Source: Laguncularia racemosa
Taxonomy: Eukaryota; Streptophyta; Magnoliopsida; Myrtales; Combretaceae
Assembly: GCA_037954665.1 (NCBI GenBank)
Contig: JBBMOL010000081.1
Span: 3,146,313-3,210,312, forward strand
DNA length: 64,000 nucleotides
Reading direction: 5' to 3'
Each line of letters begins with the position of its first letter. Positions within the stretch are counted from its first letter, which is position 1. The position numbers were made by a program, and so were the translations under genes. Below are positions 20,851 to 33,928 of the stretch, piece after piece. Below the pieces are notes generated by a model that saw only the letters and a program-made list of their open reading frames with translations, did no database searches and was not told where the DNA came from.

Positions 20851-23510
20851 ACCAGTAGAAAGTATGAGGAACCGCGTAGGTGAAAATATCAACAAAGAAG
20901 AGAAGAAAGAAGATGATACAAAACCTTTAAGGACTACTAAATCCTTCGGGTTATCCTATAAGTAAATCGTTGGAAGATATTAGAGACAATAGGATAAATG
21001 AAAGGTTCAAAGATGCTTCATGGACAAGAGAAGCGTCTATGATGGTGTAGATGGGGAAGGGAATGATTCAAGCAACATCCAAGATGATGGCCTGGGGGAT
21101 ATTTGGGATGAAATGGATTTCATAAAGGAATGTTCAAAGGATGTCAAGGAAGATCGTTCCTTCTGGAACCTTGTATCAGAATCACGTTGAAGAAGTGTTC
21201 AACGTTCAAATCTTGTTCGCCTAAAGTTCCTTAAGGAGGAGACTTCACGCTTTGCCATCAAACGCAAGATGAGCAGAGTATACATATCAGGAGTTAGAAA
21301 GCTACCAAAGTCAAGTGGGAATGTAGTTTTCTGTGATTGGGTTGAGGAAGTATCGTAGAAGGACACTGATTTCAAGAGAAACGTAAAGGGGTTACCCGCT
21401 GGAATCGCTCGACTTCGGCTAGGACTATGGCGACCCTAAACAGGTGAGTGAGAAACTTAATGATATGCTACCATGTTATGTTGTATGTTGATTGTTATGT
21501 ATGTGAAATTGCTGTTTATTGTATTTGCAATTGATTATGATTATTGTTAAGTTGAGTTATGTAGTGGGGATTAATGAGTTAGGAAAGAAGTCGTAAAGAG
21601 TGTAGAGGAATAAATGGTTTGAGGGTATAGATGTTATTACCTTAGCAATAGCACTTAGCACCATGTTGCTAGTGCTATTACCACAAGCTTAACCTATGAT
21701 TCAAAAATCGTTTTCTTCAAATCAAACCAAAATATAGAAACCTAGTTTTTCCTTCTATAGCTAACGAGTAGGTGTGCTTAGTTGGAATAGGGTGTATGGA
21801 TATCATTATGTATACATATCAAAGTTGGTTCCTGAATGTGTATATATATACTTAGGCAAGCTTATTTTCCTATTATATCTATATAATACACTCATGAAAA
21901 TAACCATACAAATCATGAGTGCAACATTGGTTTTTACAACTTAACAATCTTATTTTCTTACCCTCGTAAGTACGTAAGGGAAGGTGTCTAGTGAATTTTC
22001 CTTAATTAAAGATGTGTCAGGAACATATATATATATATATTATACACAAATGTCTTGAGGACATCAAAAGAAAAATACAAGACGACCTTATTGGCTCTCG
22101 AGAATATGCATAATAGAGCACTTGAGAAGTACGAGGACACGAAATTGTCAAAGATGATGATTGTAAATCAACCCTGAGTAGTTGGTTTGACATTTAAGAG
22201 AAATGACACAGAGAGGTACCGAGTTAATTTAACTTGTGGTAAAACTAGATAAGTCTATGTCCATGAGGTCTGGGTTCAGTGTTTGTTTTGTGTGATAAGA
22301 AAGGCATGATCTTTGTTTGTTACAATGAGTGTGGAATGAAATGCTTGATAGTTACTTCGTTGTTTGAATGAGAATTGATTGTGATCGTATATGTTGTTTG
22401 GACACTTTAAATCGATTAATTAAGGGAGTGGACCTGATTAAAAACCTGACATGCATTTCCACGAGACATTGCATGAGATTGAAAGCCATCATTGCTACAG
22501 GATACGTTGGAAGTGATCAAGAGGATTGCTGTTTTGCTAAGTGCGAACTAAGTAATTAGGGGATTGTCACGCCTTAACGGTTTCAAGTTCGGCCTGTCCT
22601 TGAGGGTTTTGCTCCGTCTGGTGCAGAGAGGCACGAGAGCGTTTACTATTGAGTTAAGAAAATATCATAATTAACAAAGCGCATAAGATAAATAAACCAG
22701 GTAATGACCTGGGCACTGATGGTGGCTTCGGAATCCCCAACCTAAGGTCAAAGGGGGCATAAATCCTATATTTCACGTCGGTTACCAGAAGACCACGTAA
22801 GATGTTGTATTCATATGGTTGCTTATGCATAGCATATGTTTTGATAACTTAATTTGATATTGCTTGTGTGTACGTAGCATTGAAAGTGTTACCATCCCAT
22901 TCACTGAGCCATAGTGTGCTCACCCCCTCATAGACACTTTTGCAAGTAGCGATTACGAAAGCACGAGATGGGATAAGATGTGAAGTGTTGAGAGTTTTGG
23001 GAAGATCGAAACAACAAAGTAAGAATTGTGAATGATAGATTTACTTAGATGAAATGTTAGGACCCCCATGTGAACAGAATTTGAAATTGAGAAACCTAGG
23101 GTTTATCCTATTTTACTTATTGATAGGAGATATCGATTCTCTGCGATCATGGTTAACCGTAGGGTACGAGATCCATAGTTGTATTTTATTATAAAATTAT
23201 ATGTAATATGACTAGTTATAAATGTAATTAACTAGTTAAAGTCTTATGATCTTTGACTCTTAAGATAGTTATCATGTAACGGGTGCACATGTGCCATAAT
23301 GATTTTAGTAGAGACTTCTAGGCCCCCTTTTGGGGCTCGACAATATATATATATATAAATATTGCCTCACACAAGGGAACAACTATCCCTTATACAGAGA
23401 GAATAAAAAAGTCACTAGGAATAAAAATTCACAACCTAATGTTCAAGTAAATAAGGTAATAAATGGTATTTTCAAAATAGTTATTCTATTACCTTTAACT
23501 AAACGATTGT
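20851..23510. other. Degenerate LTR-retrotransposon-like sequence
   Basis: The GC level is moderate and unlike the flanks. Phrases typical of plant LTRs appear at 22,560-22,950 (GGCTTCGGAATCCCCAACC; CCCATTCACTGAGCC; GTGCTCACCCCC). A block at 21,070-21,420 reads like decayed coding sequence on the plus strand (DDGLGDIWDEMDF, then FAIKRKMSRVYISGVRK after a stop). I do not recognise the protein. No LTR pair could be matched inside the window. Confidence 0.35.
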
Positions 23511-23511
23511 A

Positions 23512-24610
23512 AGTGTTCTAAACATAGTGTATCAATAAATTAAGAAAAACTTCAAAATATAAAATTTATCTTCCTTTATGATTTATTTTTTCAATTTTAT
23601 CTTGCTACTTAAATAACTATGAATGTTCGAATTATCATAATCCCACACTTAAGAAATATCCAATATGAACATCCAAGCATCTTTCATGCTAGAAATGATT
23701 AAATCTTAAATGGGTAAGTTATGGAGACACTATGCATGCAAACCTACACTGTATACAAGGTTAAACAAATATACTAAATGCAATACGTACATCAATCAAC
23801 AAATGATAAACACGTATAAGACTTTTAACTATCATATAAACCATACCTCCTAAATTATACTATCCTTAAAATCAAGCCAACATTTAATTAGATTACCAAT
23901 TCCATGAACATAAAATAATGAATCCAAAGATTCCGAGAACTCAATGCAATAGTGAATCCAAAGATTCCAAGACTTCATTTTATAATAATGAATCAAAAGA
24001 TTTCAAGGCCTTAATATATACAACAATGAATTTAATGATTCAAAGACCTCGATAAATAACAACAAATCCAAGATTTCTAAGACCTCTTAAACAACAATGA
24101 ATTCAAAGATTTCAAGACCTCATTAGCACAACTAATTAAACCATACAAATTTTTTAACACCTCATAATTTACTCATCATTAATCTTAAACCATAACATAC
24201 ACAATGAATGCAATTCATAAAACATTTATAATAAAGTTCAAATCTTACAAGCATAAACAATAAGCAAGTAGTAACTCTCCTTGCCTGCAATCTACTCAAT
24301 TCCTTGATCCCAAATGCCATTCCATAATATAACATCAATTAGATATTTAGAGATCATAAATTACACATTGTAAGCCTTATTTTAGTTTTCTTCTTATTTT
24401 TTCTCAAAAAAAACCAACATAAAGGCAGCAGAAAGGGGTCTATTATAGGTTACCCATTGGGTCGACTACGCAATTGACTGACCATTGGTAGCTAATCTCC
24501 CTTCTTTGAATTCTTCATCCAAGTTGGTAAGGCTTAAGCCTAGGTCAATCGGCCTAGTTCTATCTTGGTTTTTCTCTCTCCTTTAAGTGTACAATTCCAT
24601 ACTTTCATCT
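23512..24610. repeat. Dispersed repeat R1, copy 1, with internal tandem repeat
   Basis: Aligns end to end with 31,965-33,102 in the same orientation, with many substitutions and small indels. Internally (about 23,900-24,130) it has five to six tandem units of roughly 38 bp built on GAATCCAAAGATTCCAAGACCTC. No coding frame is preserved between the copies. It is most likely an LTR or another non-coding part of a retrotransposon family; no TG...CA ends or duplications could be fixed. Confidence 0.65.
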
Positions 24611-26178
24611 TAGTCATTTGACTAAATTCGATAGCATATAAAGATTGAAGTTTTGCAGTTCATTTAGTAACACCCCTTATTTTTCAAAACCTTATACGCT
24701 CTTGCTAGTGTCACTTAATGTAGGTTAAATTAGCTTAGTTTTCAGTACTTTTAGATAAATTTAGGTCATTCATTCTATTCGATCTGGAGCGTAAGAACAC
24801 GTCATTTCCATGAATATAAAGATTTGATTTTGTAAACTCATTTAAGTTTCTTCTAAACCCATATCTTTGTTGATTATGTGTTATTTATGTGTTTTTATTA
24901 CATTTTTTATGAACTAAAGTGATTTTTGTGGGATTTTAATGTCTTGATGGATGATTTTGTATGAGTAGCGTATGTTGAGTACATGGTATATGAATATGTG
25001 AAGTTTTAGTTTAATATATTTGTGAGGTTCATTATTTCTCAATTAATCATTTGTGATAATGAATTAGAATAATTTAATAACTTAATCGGATTGAAATATT
25101 CAATTGAATAGATTAAGGTGTTTTCAAAATCTCTATGTGACTATGGGATCTTGATGAAGAACACTTAAATTCGCATGCTTTAATTGGATGGGTGATGGCC
25201 AAAAAAAAAAAAAAAGCAATTGGATGTGTGAATTGCTACATGTAATAATCGATAAACCCACATTTCTAATTAGGGTACTTAGCTCATGACAAGAACTAAG
25301 TGTTTAATGGTTCCTATAGGAAATCATTATTGATCAAATATTTTCATTATAAGAGAGTATGCACTTTAAAATTTAAATAAATCAACAAAATAGTCGTTAA
25401 ACTCTATACAAAGAAATAATACAGTTGTATTTTTTTAAAATAATGAAGGAGAAGTACATATTTAACTTTAAATCTTTTGTTATTTTTTAACTCGGTGAAA
25501 ATGTCTATTTTCATGATCTAACAAAAATAGTAGACAATAATACTAGTTATGTGTCTATTTTAACAAGTTGATGAAGTATGTTGTTAAGATAGTTTAAATA
25601 CTACTTATACAATACTAAACAATATTATGTTTTACCATTCAAAGGATAATAATACTTATCTCCATCTATTTAATGATTTGTTTTAACAATTGAGCAAATT
25701 ATAACAGTCAATATCGTATTTAAATAGAATGATTGCATTAACTACAACCCTCTCAAAAAATCTCAGTTAGGATAACGTGTTTGTTAGTCAAGCTCTAATT
25801 TAAAGATATTTTACAATTTACATTATTATTTTCTTTCAATTAAATAATGTAGTTCAATGTTAAATTTGTACTTGAATGTGACTTTGTAATAGTACAATGA
25901 GATCATCCTTCGTTTTACCAAAGAAACAAGATCTATTATGCTAAGTGCATTGATGAATCTTGCATAATATTGAGTTTTTATGTTACTATGTGTTAATGAA
26001 TTTGGTAATGGGATATTTGTGGATGGACGAGGGAGCTAACATACTCTTTTTCTTGTTGTTTACATTTAGTATAGATATGGATACATATTTTTGTAATTGG
26101 GATTCTTTATACTTGTCGAGTCTAATTTTTGATTTCCAATTCCTAATCCGATCTATACTAGACCCTATGCTCATCTAA
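24611..26178. other. AT-rich intergenic sequence, no gene seen
   Basis: Open frames here are short and without domains. A poly-A run is at about 25,201-25,214. Confidence 0.5.
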
Positions 26179-28180
26179 TGTAGATCCTCGACTTGGGTTA
26201 GGAATTTCATTTTGTTTTGGAGTCGCCACCCAACTGTAGTTGGGAAAGATTGAATTAGGATTAATTGAGCAGATCAATCTTAATTTGGACCACTAGTCAA
26301 CATGATTTCCTCTTTTCGTTTTTGTGAAAAGAGGAAAGGGAAAACCAGAGTTTTTGAGTTCGGAGGCTAACCTATTAAAACCCTAAGGTTACCACCTCAA
26401 TCTCCTAAAACCTAAACCTTATCTAGAAATGTCTTTTATTTATTTATTTTATTATCTTTTATTGTGTTTTTGGATGAATTATTCTAAGAAAATGATTTTT
26501 ATTCCTTTTAGGGTTGCCCCAAATGGGTGCCTACGTACCTGCTATTCAGGATCAAACTTGCCGTAGTTCGCTTTTCCTGAAAAATTTTAGTGTGTTTGTG
26601 AATTTTAATTGTGAAATTTCTTTTGATTTATGTTTTTACCATTTTAGGATTTTTCTAAAAAAAATCTAAGCCTAAGCTTGATAATTTGATTTTTGAAAAT
26701 GATATTTTAAGGAAAAACCAATTTTGGATTTATTTAAGAAAATGATTTTTCTAAGTGATAAAAATTTCATTTCTCTATTTTTCAACTCATTTCTACTATT
26801 ATAATTTTTTCTTGATTTTTATTAATTTTTATAAATTTTTACAATTTTTATTAATTTTCATAATTTTCATTAATTTTTTATAGTTTTCATTAAATTTTTA
26901 AATTTTATAATTTTATTGAAGAATTTTCTCCTACATTATTTATCTATCATATTCTAAAATCTAAATCTTTATTATTATTCTTTTCTAATATTTTTATTAT
27001 TTTCTTTATAAATTTTTACATTTTTATTATTTATTATTATAATTCATATTCATATTTTTATTTTTATCATTCATCTTAAATTAAATCCTAAAAAAAATCT
27101 AATTTCTAACATTTTTTCCATTTTTTGAATTATAAATAACAAATAAGTAAATAAATAAATTCGAAATAAATAAATAATTAAATAAATAAATAAATACAAA
27201 AAATCGAAAAATCCGACTTACCTAGATCTGGTCGGTGCGCGGGTCGGGTCAGTTGGGTAGATCGAACGCAACGGCTGGGGATGTTCGTTGATGGCGTTCT
27301 AGTGGCCTTCCGAAGCGGTTGAGGTGTTGATTCCTAGGTTTTCGAGGGTGAGGAACTCAACTGTGGCGATAGTTTACTTCAGAAACGCTTCCTGGTGGCT
27401 GCTCAACGCTTGATCGGTGGTCGCAGGTTGAAGAACTCCGGCGAGGCTTCATTCTCTCTTTTCCTCACTTTTGATCCGTGCTTCTGCCTCTCCACTTCAT
27501 CCTCTATTTATAGGCGTAAGAAATCGAGTTGGATAAGCTCGGATTTCCACCGATTGAAGCAAATCGAATTTGCGATTAAAAACCCATCTTCAATTTGTGC
27601 AAATCCAATCGATTTGTTGCGATTTGATTCCTATTGGATGATGTTTATCTTATTTCTATTGAAGATCTGTGCAAAAAATCGAATCAAAACGGCCGAAATT
27701 CGGATTTTTCTCCTCGTCGGCGATCTCAGACAAAGGTTGAAGATGATCACGCGCTCGGCGCGTGCGTTCGCTCCAGCCAATCAGCTGCTGCCACGTGTCC
27801 CAAGCGATGAAGAAAAATTGCAAAACGCGGAATCTGCTTCCCCCGCATTTCGAACCCTTGACCGAGCCCACTCCCGCGTGCACCTAACCCTGGTCCAGAC
27901 CAGCTGGGCTAGCCCACTTTCGCGATTTTATTATTTTCGCAATTTGCATATATGCAATGTGATTTTTGTATTTTTTTGAAATTTCAAAAATTTGTAAAAA
28001 TTATTTAACCCTTTTTATTGCCATTTCTGCAATTATTTTCCAAAATTGATGTATTTTTCCTATTTTTTTATTTTTTGAATATTTTTTCTATTTTTGATAA
28101 ATTAGAAAAAAAATGAAAAAAATGGAAATTAATTATTGTTGATTATTATTGATCATTAGGGTAAAAATGGGATGTTTACA
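26179..28180 (-). repeat. Isolated 2.0-kb LTR on the minus strand
   Basis: Read on the minus strand it starts TGTAAACATCCC at 28,180 and ends GAGGATCTACA at 26,179, so the ends are TG...CA. A canonical TATA box, TATAAATAG, lies at about 27,509-27,517 on the minus strand, followed by GC-richer sequence, as in an LTR promoter. The plus-strand phrases GGAGTCGCCACCC, CGGAGGCTAA and GGGTGCCTACGTACC are recurrent in plant LTRs I know. A 194-codon plus-strand open frame (27,395-27,979) runs across this promoter region and has no domain. No internal retrotransposon genes adjoin it and no clear target duplication was seen (TCTAA versus ATACT), so 'solo' is an inference. Confidence 0.55.
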
Positions 28181-29106
28181 ATACTAAATTATTTTATGTT
28201 TCAATATAGAGGCCTTTTTTATTATTTGTGCAATTCAAGGGTGATTTACTGGTTCTACTATATTTTGTGACTTGCCTTTACACTTTAGGATTTGTTTTTG
28301 GATTTTATAAATTTTGTCAACTATGATTCATTTACAACTATATGTCAAGTTAGTAAATCCCCTATAATTCATAACATTACCTATTTTTTCGTAAATATCA
28401 TTAAATTACAAAACAATGCTGTGACATTTCATAGCATTGAAATTTCCACTAATTTCCCTCATAGTATGTGATAATGCTTTACTTGATATACTTCTTATTT
28501 TTCTATACTTCCTTATTTTGAACTACTTTCCTTGGAGTAAGTAAATTGGCTTAAATTTTCCATTTACTAATGGAAGTCTAATTATATTAACACCGGTTTA
28601 ATCTTGCATAACATGTAATTAGTTGGTGATCCTAGTTATGGTTGTATAGTTTACTTTTGGTAGATGAAAAAAACTAATCTCAATGAGTGGTGGATTCACA
28701 TCCTTACTGGAAATGATAGTCCATATCTAGATGAACATGTTGGTGGAAGCAATGCAACCTTGCCCTTTCATAAACCATCCTTTGTTTGAGTTTAGAATTA
28801 TTGCTATTTTGAGGCAAGAGCTGAGAAGTTTTGGTTAGATAGTTACCTTGCACGTGATGTATGGAGCACAAGAGAATTATAGTAAGAGAGAAAGCATTAA
28901 ATCATGTCATATCTTTTATTGTTATGACAAATTATATGAGGGACCTTTTGTAATAGGATATAAGCATGATTGCTAAAATTACGAGTCAATTATACGATTT
29001 TACAAGTTTACAATTTTTTAAAGCTTTTCATAATCAAAATGAATGAAAAGTCATTTAGGAATCTCTTCTAACAGGGGGTTAAGTAAAACTCCTAATCAAT
29101 ACTCTC
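28181..29106. other. AT-rich intergenic sequence, no gene seen
   Basis: No coding region or element termini were recognised. It lies downstream of the PMEI-like gene remnant. Confidence 0.5.
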
Positions 29107-29671
29107 TTACAAATTAGGCAATCTATTAGAAATGTGTAAAATGATTCTAGAAAGCACATTAAGAGTTCTATTCCTATAAGAAAGTTTTGATGGATCTTTA
29201 ACCCCCTTGAGATCATTTTTGCATTCAGTGACATAATCTAATCTAGCAAATGCACACATATTAATACCTTGGTAATTGCCTACTTGAAGAAAATGTTTTG
29301 CATCTTGATAGCTAGCCACAAGCTCACCATAAGCTTTTAAATAAGAAAAGTATACATCGCTCAAATTCTTATCAGTCATTTGCATGGAAAGTCTTAATAT
29401 ATATCTTAGTGTTAGTGCCCTTTTTAAGTGAATAATCGATAGTAAGTTGTCCTAAGGTTTTGAGATCTTTAGCTTGGACAACACTAGGAATAGATTTAAA
29501 TACCTTTAAACAAAATTGAACAATTGGCATTTGATCATTGCAAATATCGGTTATATAGTTATTATTCAAGGATACTAACATGCCCAACACAATAGTAGAA
29601 GCCGATAGAGTAATACTTATCATGAAAAAAAAAGGGGGAGGCAAGTTGATAAGAAGGAAAAAGAGCACCAT
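29107..29671 (-). pseudogene. Pectin methylesterase / invertase inhibitor (PMEI-like), frameshifted
   Basis: Intronless minus-strand gene starting at 29,671. A hydrophobic signal-peptide-like N terminus (about 38 residues) precedes ITDICNDQMPIVQFC, the first disulfide pair of PMEI-domain proteins. The helix TLGQLTIDYSLKK follows. That frame stops at 29,372. The protein continues in another frame from 29,385: LSDVYFSYLKAYGELVASYQDA, the TEC cysteine near residue 55 of that part, then SYRNRTLNVLSRIILHI, matching the family end. So an indel lies near 29,375-29,390. The third conserved cysteine, expected after LSD, reads Val. Total length, about 190 codons, is normal for secreted inhibitors that bind cell-wall pectin methylesterase or invertase. 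Probably inactive. Confidence 0.75.
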
Positions 29672-29762
29672 GAGGGGAAAGCCGTGATTGTTTTTTCTTT
29701 CTCTTCCTTTAGAAGCTCGAAATTGGTATTTTATTGTCTGAAATAAGGAAAGATGCTAGGTA

Positions 29763-29770
29763 TATTTATA
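29763..29770 (-). promoter_or_regulatory. TATA box of the PMEI-like gene
   Basis: TATAAATA on the minus strand, about 92 bp upstream of the PMEI-like start codon, a normal plant distance. It suggests that the gene was once a transcribed locus, not a retrocopy without a promoter. Confidence 0.5.
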
Positions 29771-31964
29771 CTAGAAATGGGGCACTCTAAATTACTTTCA
29801 ACAGGTATTTAGTTTCTGAGATAGCATCACAATTTCTGGACAAGTAAAATCTAATATGCATAAATTAAAAACCACTCCCCTATAATTATCCAAATGCCAC
29901 CATAAAAGTTTTTAAGATACAAGTTGAAAAGTTTTTCTATCTTTTACTAGAAAAATACGTTTTTTCTATCTAATTCATATGCATCCTTATTTAGAGGGTA
30001 TTTATTGGTCTTATAAACAAATCCACTGAATTTTCTTTCATATGAGCTCATTAGGAGTTAATTCTTGCCTCATCATAATCCATTATTTCCAAAATCTAGA
30101 TAACGTAGATGGTCTTCCATAATGTGTTCGTTGGCATTGATTTACCATTTTCTATATCTATTTCTTTGATAATTTAATCATTGTGAATATCAAGTTTGAG
30201 GAATATAGTTCGTAATTTTCTTTTAATATATCCACAAATGTGTGAAATGAAAAAAAAAGAAGAAGGATGAAATGACTTGATAGTTATTTGGTTTTATTTA
30301 TTTTTCTTTTTTATTTGTTGGGAGTGATTGAACTTCTAAGGTGGAAAAGTAAGAAAACTCGAAGCATTCTTGCTTGTTAATACATTTATGCATTTACATG
30401 TATTCAATATATTTTATTTTGTTTATTTATGTACATACTTATTATTTAAAGGTAACACGAACAAACTTATTTTGTTGTGGAAAGACTAATGTGTATATAT
30501 TATGGTTAAATTTAGTTTATTCAAGACCTTTTCACTTTTTCCCATTTTAAAATAGCAAAGTTAACAAACTTGAGTAACAAAATTATTTTTATAATTTATC
30601 ATGTATAGGATAGTACTTTTTCTCTTTAGAAAAGTTAACATATTTACTTCATTGTTCTTTTTTCACCTTAGCCACTATGAGTTTTTGTTAATTGGAGAAA
30701 AAACAAAATTCCTATTTTCATAATGTCTTTCACCAAAGCCATGTGAAGAACTCTTGGGTGCATACCTTTTCATGTTAAGATTTTTTATTAATTGTCTAAT
30801 GAGAGCATTCCAATTTTTCAATGCAAAAATACAAATCCCACTACCAATAGTTGCTTGATTTTATAAGAAATTCAATTTTGTTTCTTGTATTTTTATTTAA
30901 TAATAGTACTTTAAATTGTTGCTTCATGTTATTATCATCATTCATTCTTCTAGTTTAATTCTTGATATTAAATTAGATTGTCTAAATTTTTTAATCAAAA
31001 GATAGGAAACAAGCTTATCAATGAAACCATGGCACTATTTTTTAATATCAATCAACTATTCTGTACAACCACAACTATAATGTGATAAATAGTGAAATAA
31101 CTATTACAATAACAAATAAAACTAATGTTGTCATTACATATGTATGTTAAAAGAATTTTGAAAATTATTGATGTAACTATTTGGACATCCCATTTTTATA
31201 ATGGTAAAGAAAGCAAGGCTTAATAATTATATTAAGATCCTTTGTCTAATGCATACCTTATTAAATTTAAACCATTCTATTTTTTTTAAATCAGTTTTAC
31301 ATCAATCAATTATAGGTCTTATAAAGTATTTGATTACTTATAGCTCATTCAATTTTTTTTATGAATATCATCAAATAACTTATTTCTATTAAAATATATA
31401 ATGAATGTAATTCTCTAGGACAAGAGCTAATGTAATCAATGAAATTTGTAAGCTAATTTATGATCCAAAGGTACTTAATATATTTATTGTCATTTTATTA
31501 AAATGCGATGTAACTTTTTACTATTCCATGTTTAATAGTATACTATCTATTTCTATCGGATAGTAATATTATCTTTTAAGTGTATTAAATTCGCAACTAT
31601 TTCATAGTTTATGTTGTATAAGGTTATTTTTTCACTCCCATTTTGCTAATGAGTGTTTTCAAGAAAAAAGAATAATTAGCACATATATTGTTTGAATGAG
31701 ATTGCAACATTTTATTCATTTAACTACAATACAATTATTTTCATCTTTATAAGTTTTGGCCAAAAGACAATATTTATATTCATTTTCTATGTCGCTTTAT
31801 TTTTCCTCCTGTTATCTTGTAATTTGCATGATCGAGTTTTATAAATACCACTAAAATTTTGAGGGATAACACATTTTGCCTAATTCGGTAAATAAATCTT
31901 TGATAAGTAATTTTCATGACGTCTCAAGTACAACTTTGCCCATATAACTCATTAATAAGTTTTC
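29771..31964. other. AT-rich intergenic sequence, no gene seen
   Basis: Long AT-rich DNA with frequent stops in all frames. Its left part contains the presumed promoter of the PMEI-like gene. Confidence 0.5.
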
Positions 31965-33102
31965 TAAACATAGCATATCAATAATTTAAGAAAAACATCA
32001 AAATATAAAATTTATCCTCCTTTATGATTTGTGTTTTACAGTTATCTTACTACTTCAATAATTGTTAATGCTCAAATCATCACAATCCCACTCTTAGGAA
32101 AGATCCAATTTAAACCTCCAAGCAAGCATCTTTTGTGCTTGAAATGATTAAATCTTAAATGGGTAAACTATGAAAACTAGTATGAAGATACCTTGCACAC
32201 AAACGGAAACGCTACATTGTATACAAGGCTAAACAAATATACTAAATGCAACGCATACATCAATCAACAAATAATAAACACATATAAGATTTTCAACTAT
32301 CACATAAACGATACCTCATAAAATATATCGTACTTAAAATCAAGTCAACATCTACCTAGATTACCAATATCATGAACACATAATAATGAATCTAAAGATT
32401 TCAAGACCTTTAATATAACTAAGAATCCAAAGATTCTGAGGCCGCAATATAACAGTGGATCCAAAGATTCTAAGACCTTGTTATGTAATGATGAATCTAA
32501 AGATTTCAATACCTCAATATATACAATAATGAATTCAATTATTCAAAGACCTCATTAGATAACAACAAATCCATAGATTCCAAGACCTCCTAAATAACGA
32601 TGAATCTAAAGATTCCAAGACCTCATTAACATAACTAATTAAACCATACAAAATTCTAAAACCTCGTAATCTACTCATCATTAATACATACACGATAAAT
32701 ACAATTCATAAAACATTTATAATCAAGTTCTAACCTTATTAGCATAACTAATAAGCAAGCAGTAACCTTTGTGCCTACAATCTACCTAAATGCTTAATGT
32801 TGAACATATTCTCATTTCATATTGTAACATCAATTAGATATTTAGAGATCATAAATTACACATCCTAAGCTTTATTTTAGTTTTCTTTTGAATTTTTCTC
32901 CAAAAAACCAACTTAAAGACGGCAAAAAGGGGTCCACTACAAGTTACCCATCAAGTCGATCGAGCAATTGGCCAACCATTAGTGGTTAATCTCCCTTCTC
33001 TGAATTCTTCATCTAAGTCAGTGGGGCTTAAGCCTAGGTTGATTGGCCTTAGTTCTATCTTGATTTTTCTCTCTCTTTTAAGTGCAAAATCCCATATTTT
33101 CA
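31965..33102. repeat. Dispersed repeat R1, copy 2
   Basis: Direct-orientation copy of 23,512-24,610, starting at the shared TTCTAAACATAG block and ending at the shared TCTCTCTTTTAAGTG block. It carries the same roughly 38-bp tandem unit (GAATCTAAAGATTCCAAGACC) at about 32,385-32,630. Copies 1 and 2 are 8.5 kb apart with the 2.0-kb LTR and the PMEI remnant between. They could be LTRs of one element only if the interior was replaced, so independent insertions are more likely. Confidence 0.65.
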
Positions 33103-33788
33103 TTTCCCTAAGTCCATATTTCAATCTAAATAAAGGAAAAATCCATCTCCATGATATTTATTCTTATGCATCTATTCAATATTATATTTCGCATAAGGTT
33201 CTATTTCATCTAATTCTAATCATTCAAAAATCAAAACTTTATTGAAAGGAAAGTGTTGCTATAGAGATTTACCTTTAAATTGTTAAGGAGTCCTTAACAC
33301 ACCATGTAAGGATCTTCGACTTGCTTAACCATATACGTAGAACCTAACTTAGAACCTAGGTTGGAACTTAGCCTAGTAGCAATTAAATTCACCCTAAAAC
33401 ATTAATGATAAGCCAATTTCCACTTGATAAACCACCAAAAGAAAAGACTTACACTATTAAGATAATTAGACCCCAACTAAAAGAATTAAACACTACTTAA
33501 CCATCCGTTATAGTTAAAAAGCCTAAAAACTCTAAAATTTAGGTAGAAAACAGAGGGGGAAACTACCATAATTGAGAAAAATAGTAAAAACGGATCAAAA
33601 AACCCTAAAAGTTAAAAATTACCTTAAGGGTAAGAGTGGGGTTAATTTCTCTATTCTTATAATGAGCGTATTGAAGTCATAGGAGTCTATTTCACAAGTC
33701 TAAGTTTGGTGGGGCAATGTTTTGTATATTGGTCAACTCCTTGAAACCCAAGCTAGAGTGGAGTTAATTTCTTTAATCTCATGATGAA
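33103..33788. other. Intergenic sequence, no gene seen
   Basis: AT-rich sequence directly left of the CACTA-like element. No features could be supported. Confidence 0.5.
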
Positions 33789-33928
33789 ACAATCACTACA
33801 AGACAATTGACTTTTTAGAGATGAAAATTTATGCCTCTTAAAGTATTAATTCTATCATAAAAAAACCTTTAGAGACATAATTTTTGTCGCAAATTTTTGT
33901 CGCAAATTTTTGTTGTAAAAATCATCGA

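Noticed and set aside
27395..27979. 194-codon plus-strand ORF
   Set aside because: It crosses the putative LTR promoter region antisense to the TATA box and shows no domain.
23512..33102. Repeat R1 copies as the two LTRs of a single retrotransposon
   Set aside because: The 7.4 kb between them holds no gag or pol, no primer-binding site or polypurine tract at the junctions, and includes a host-type PMEI gene remnant.
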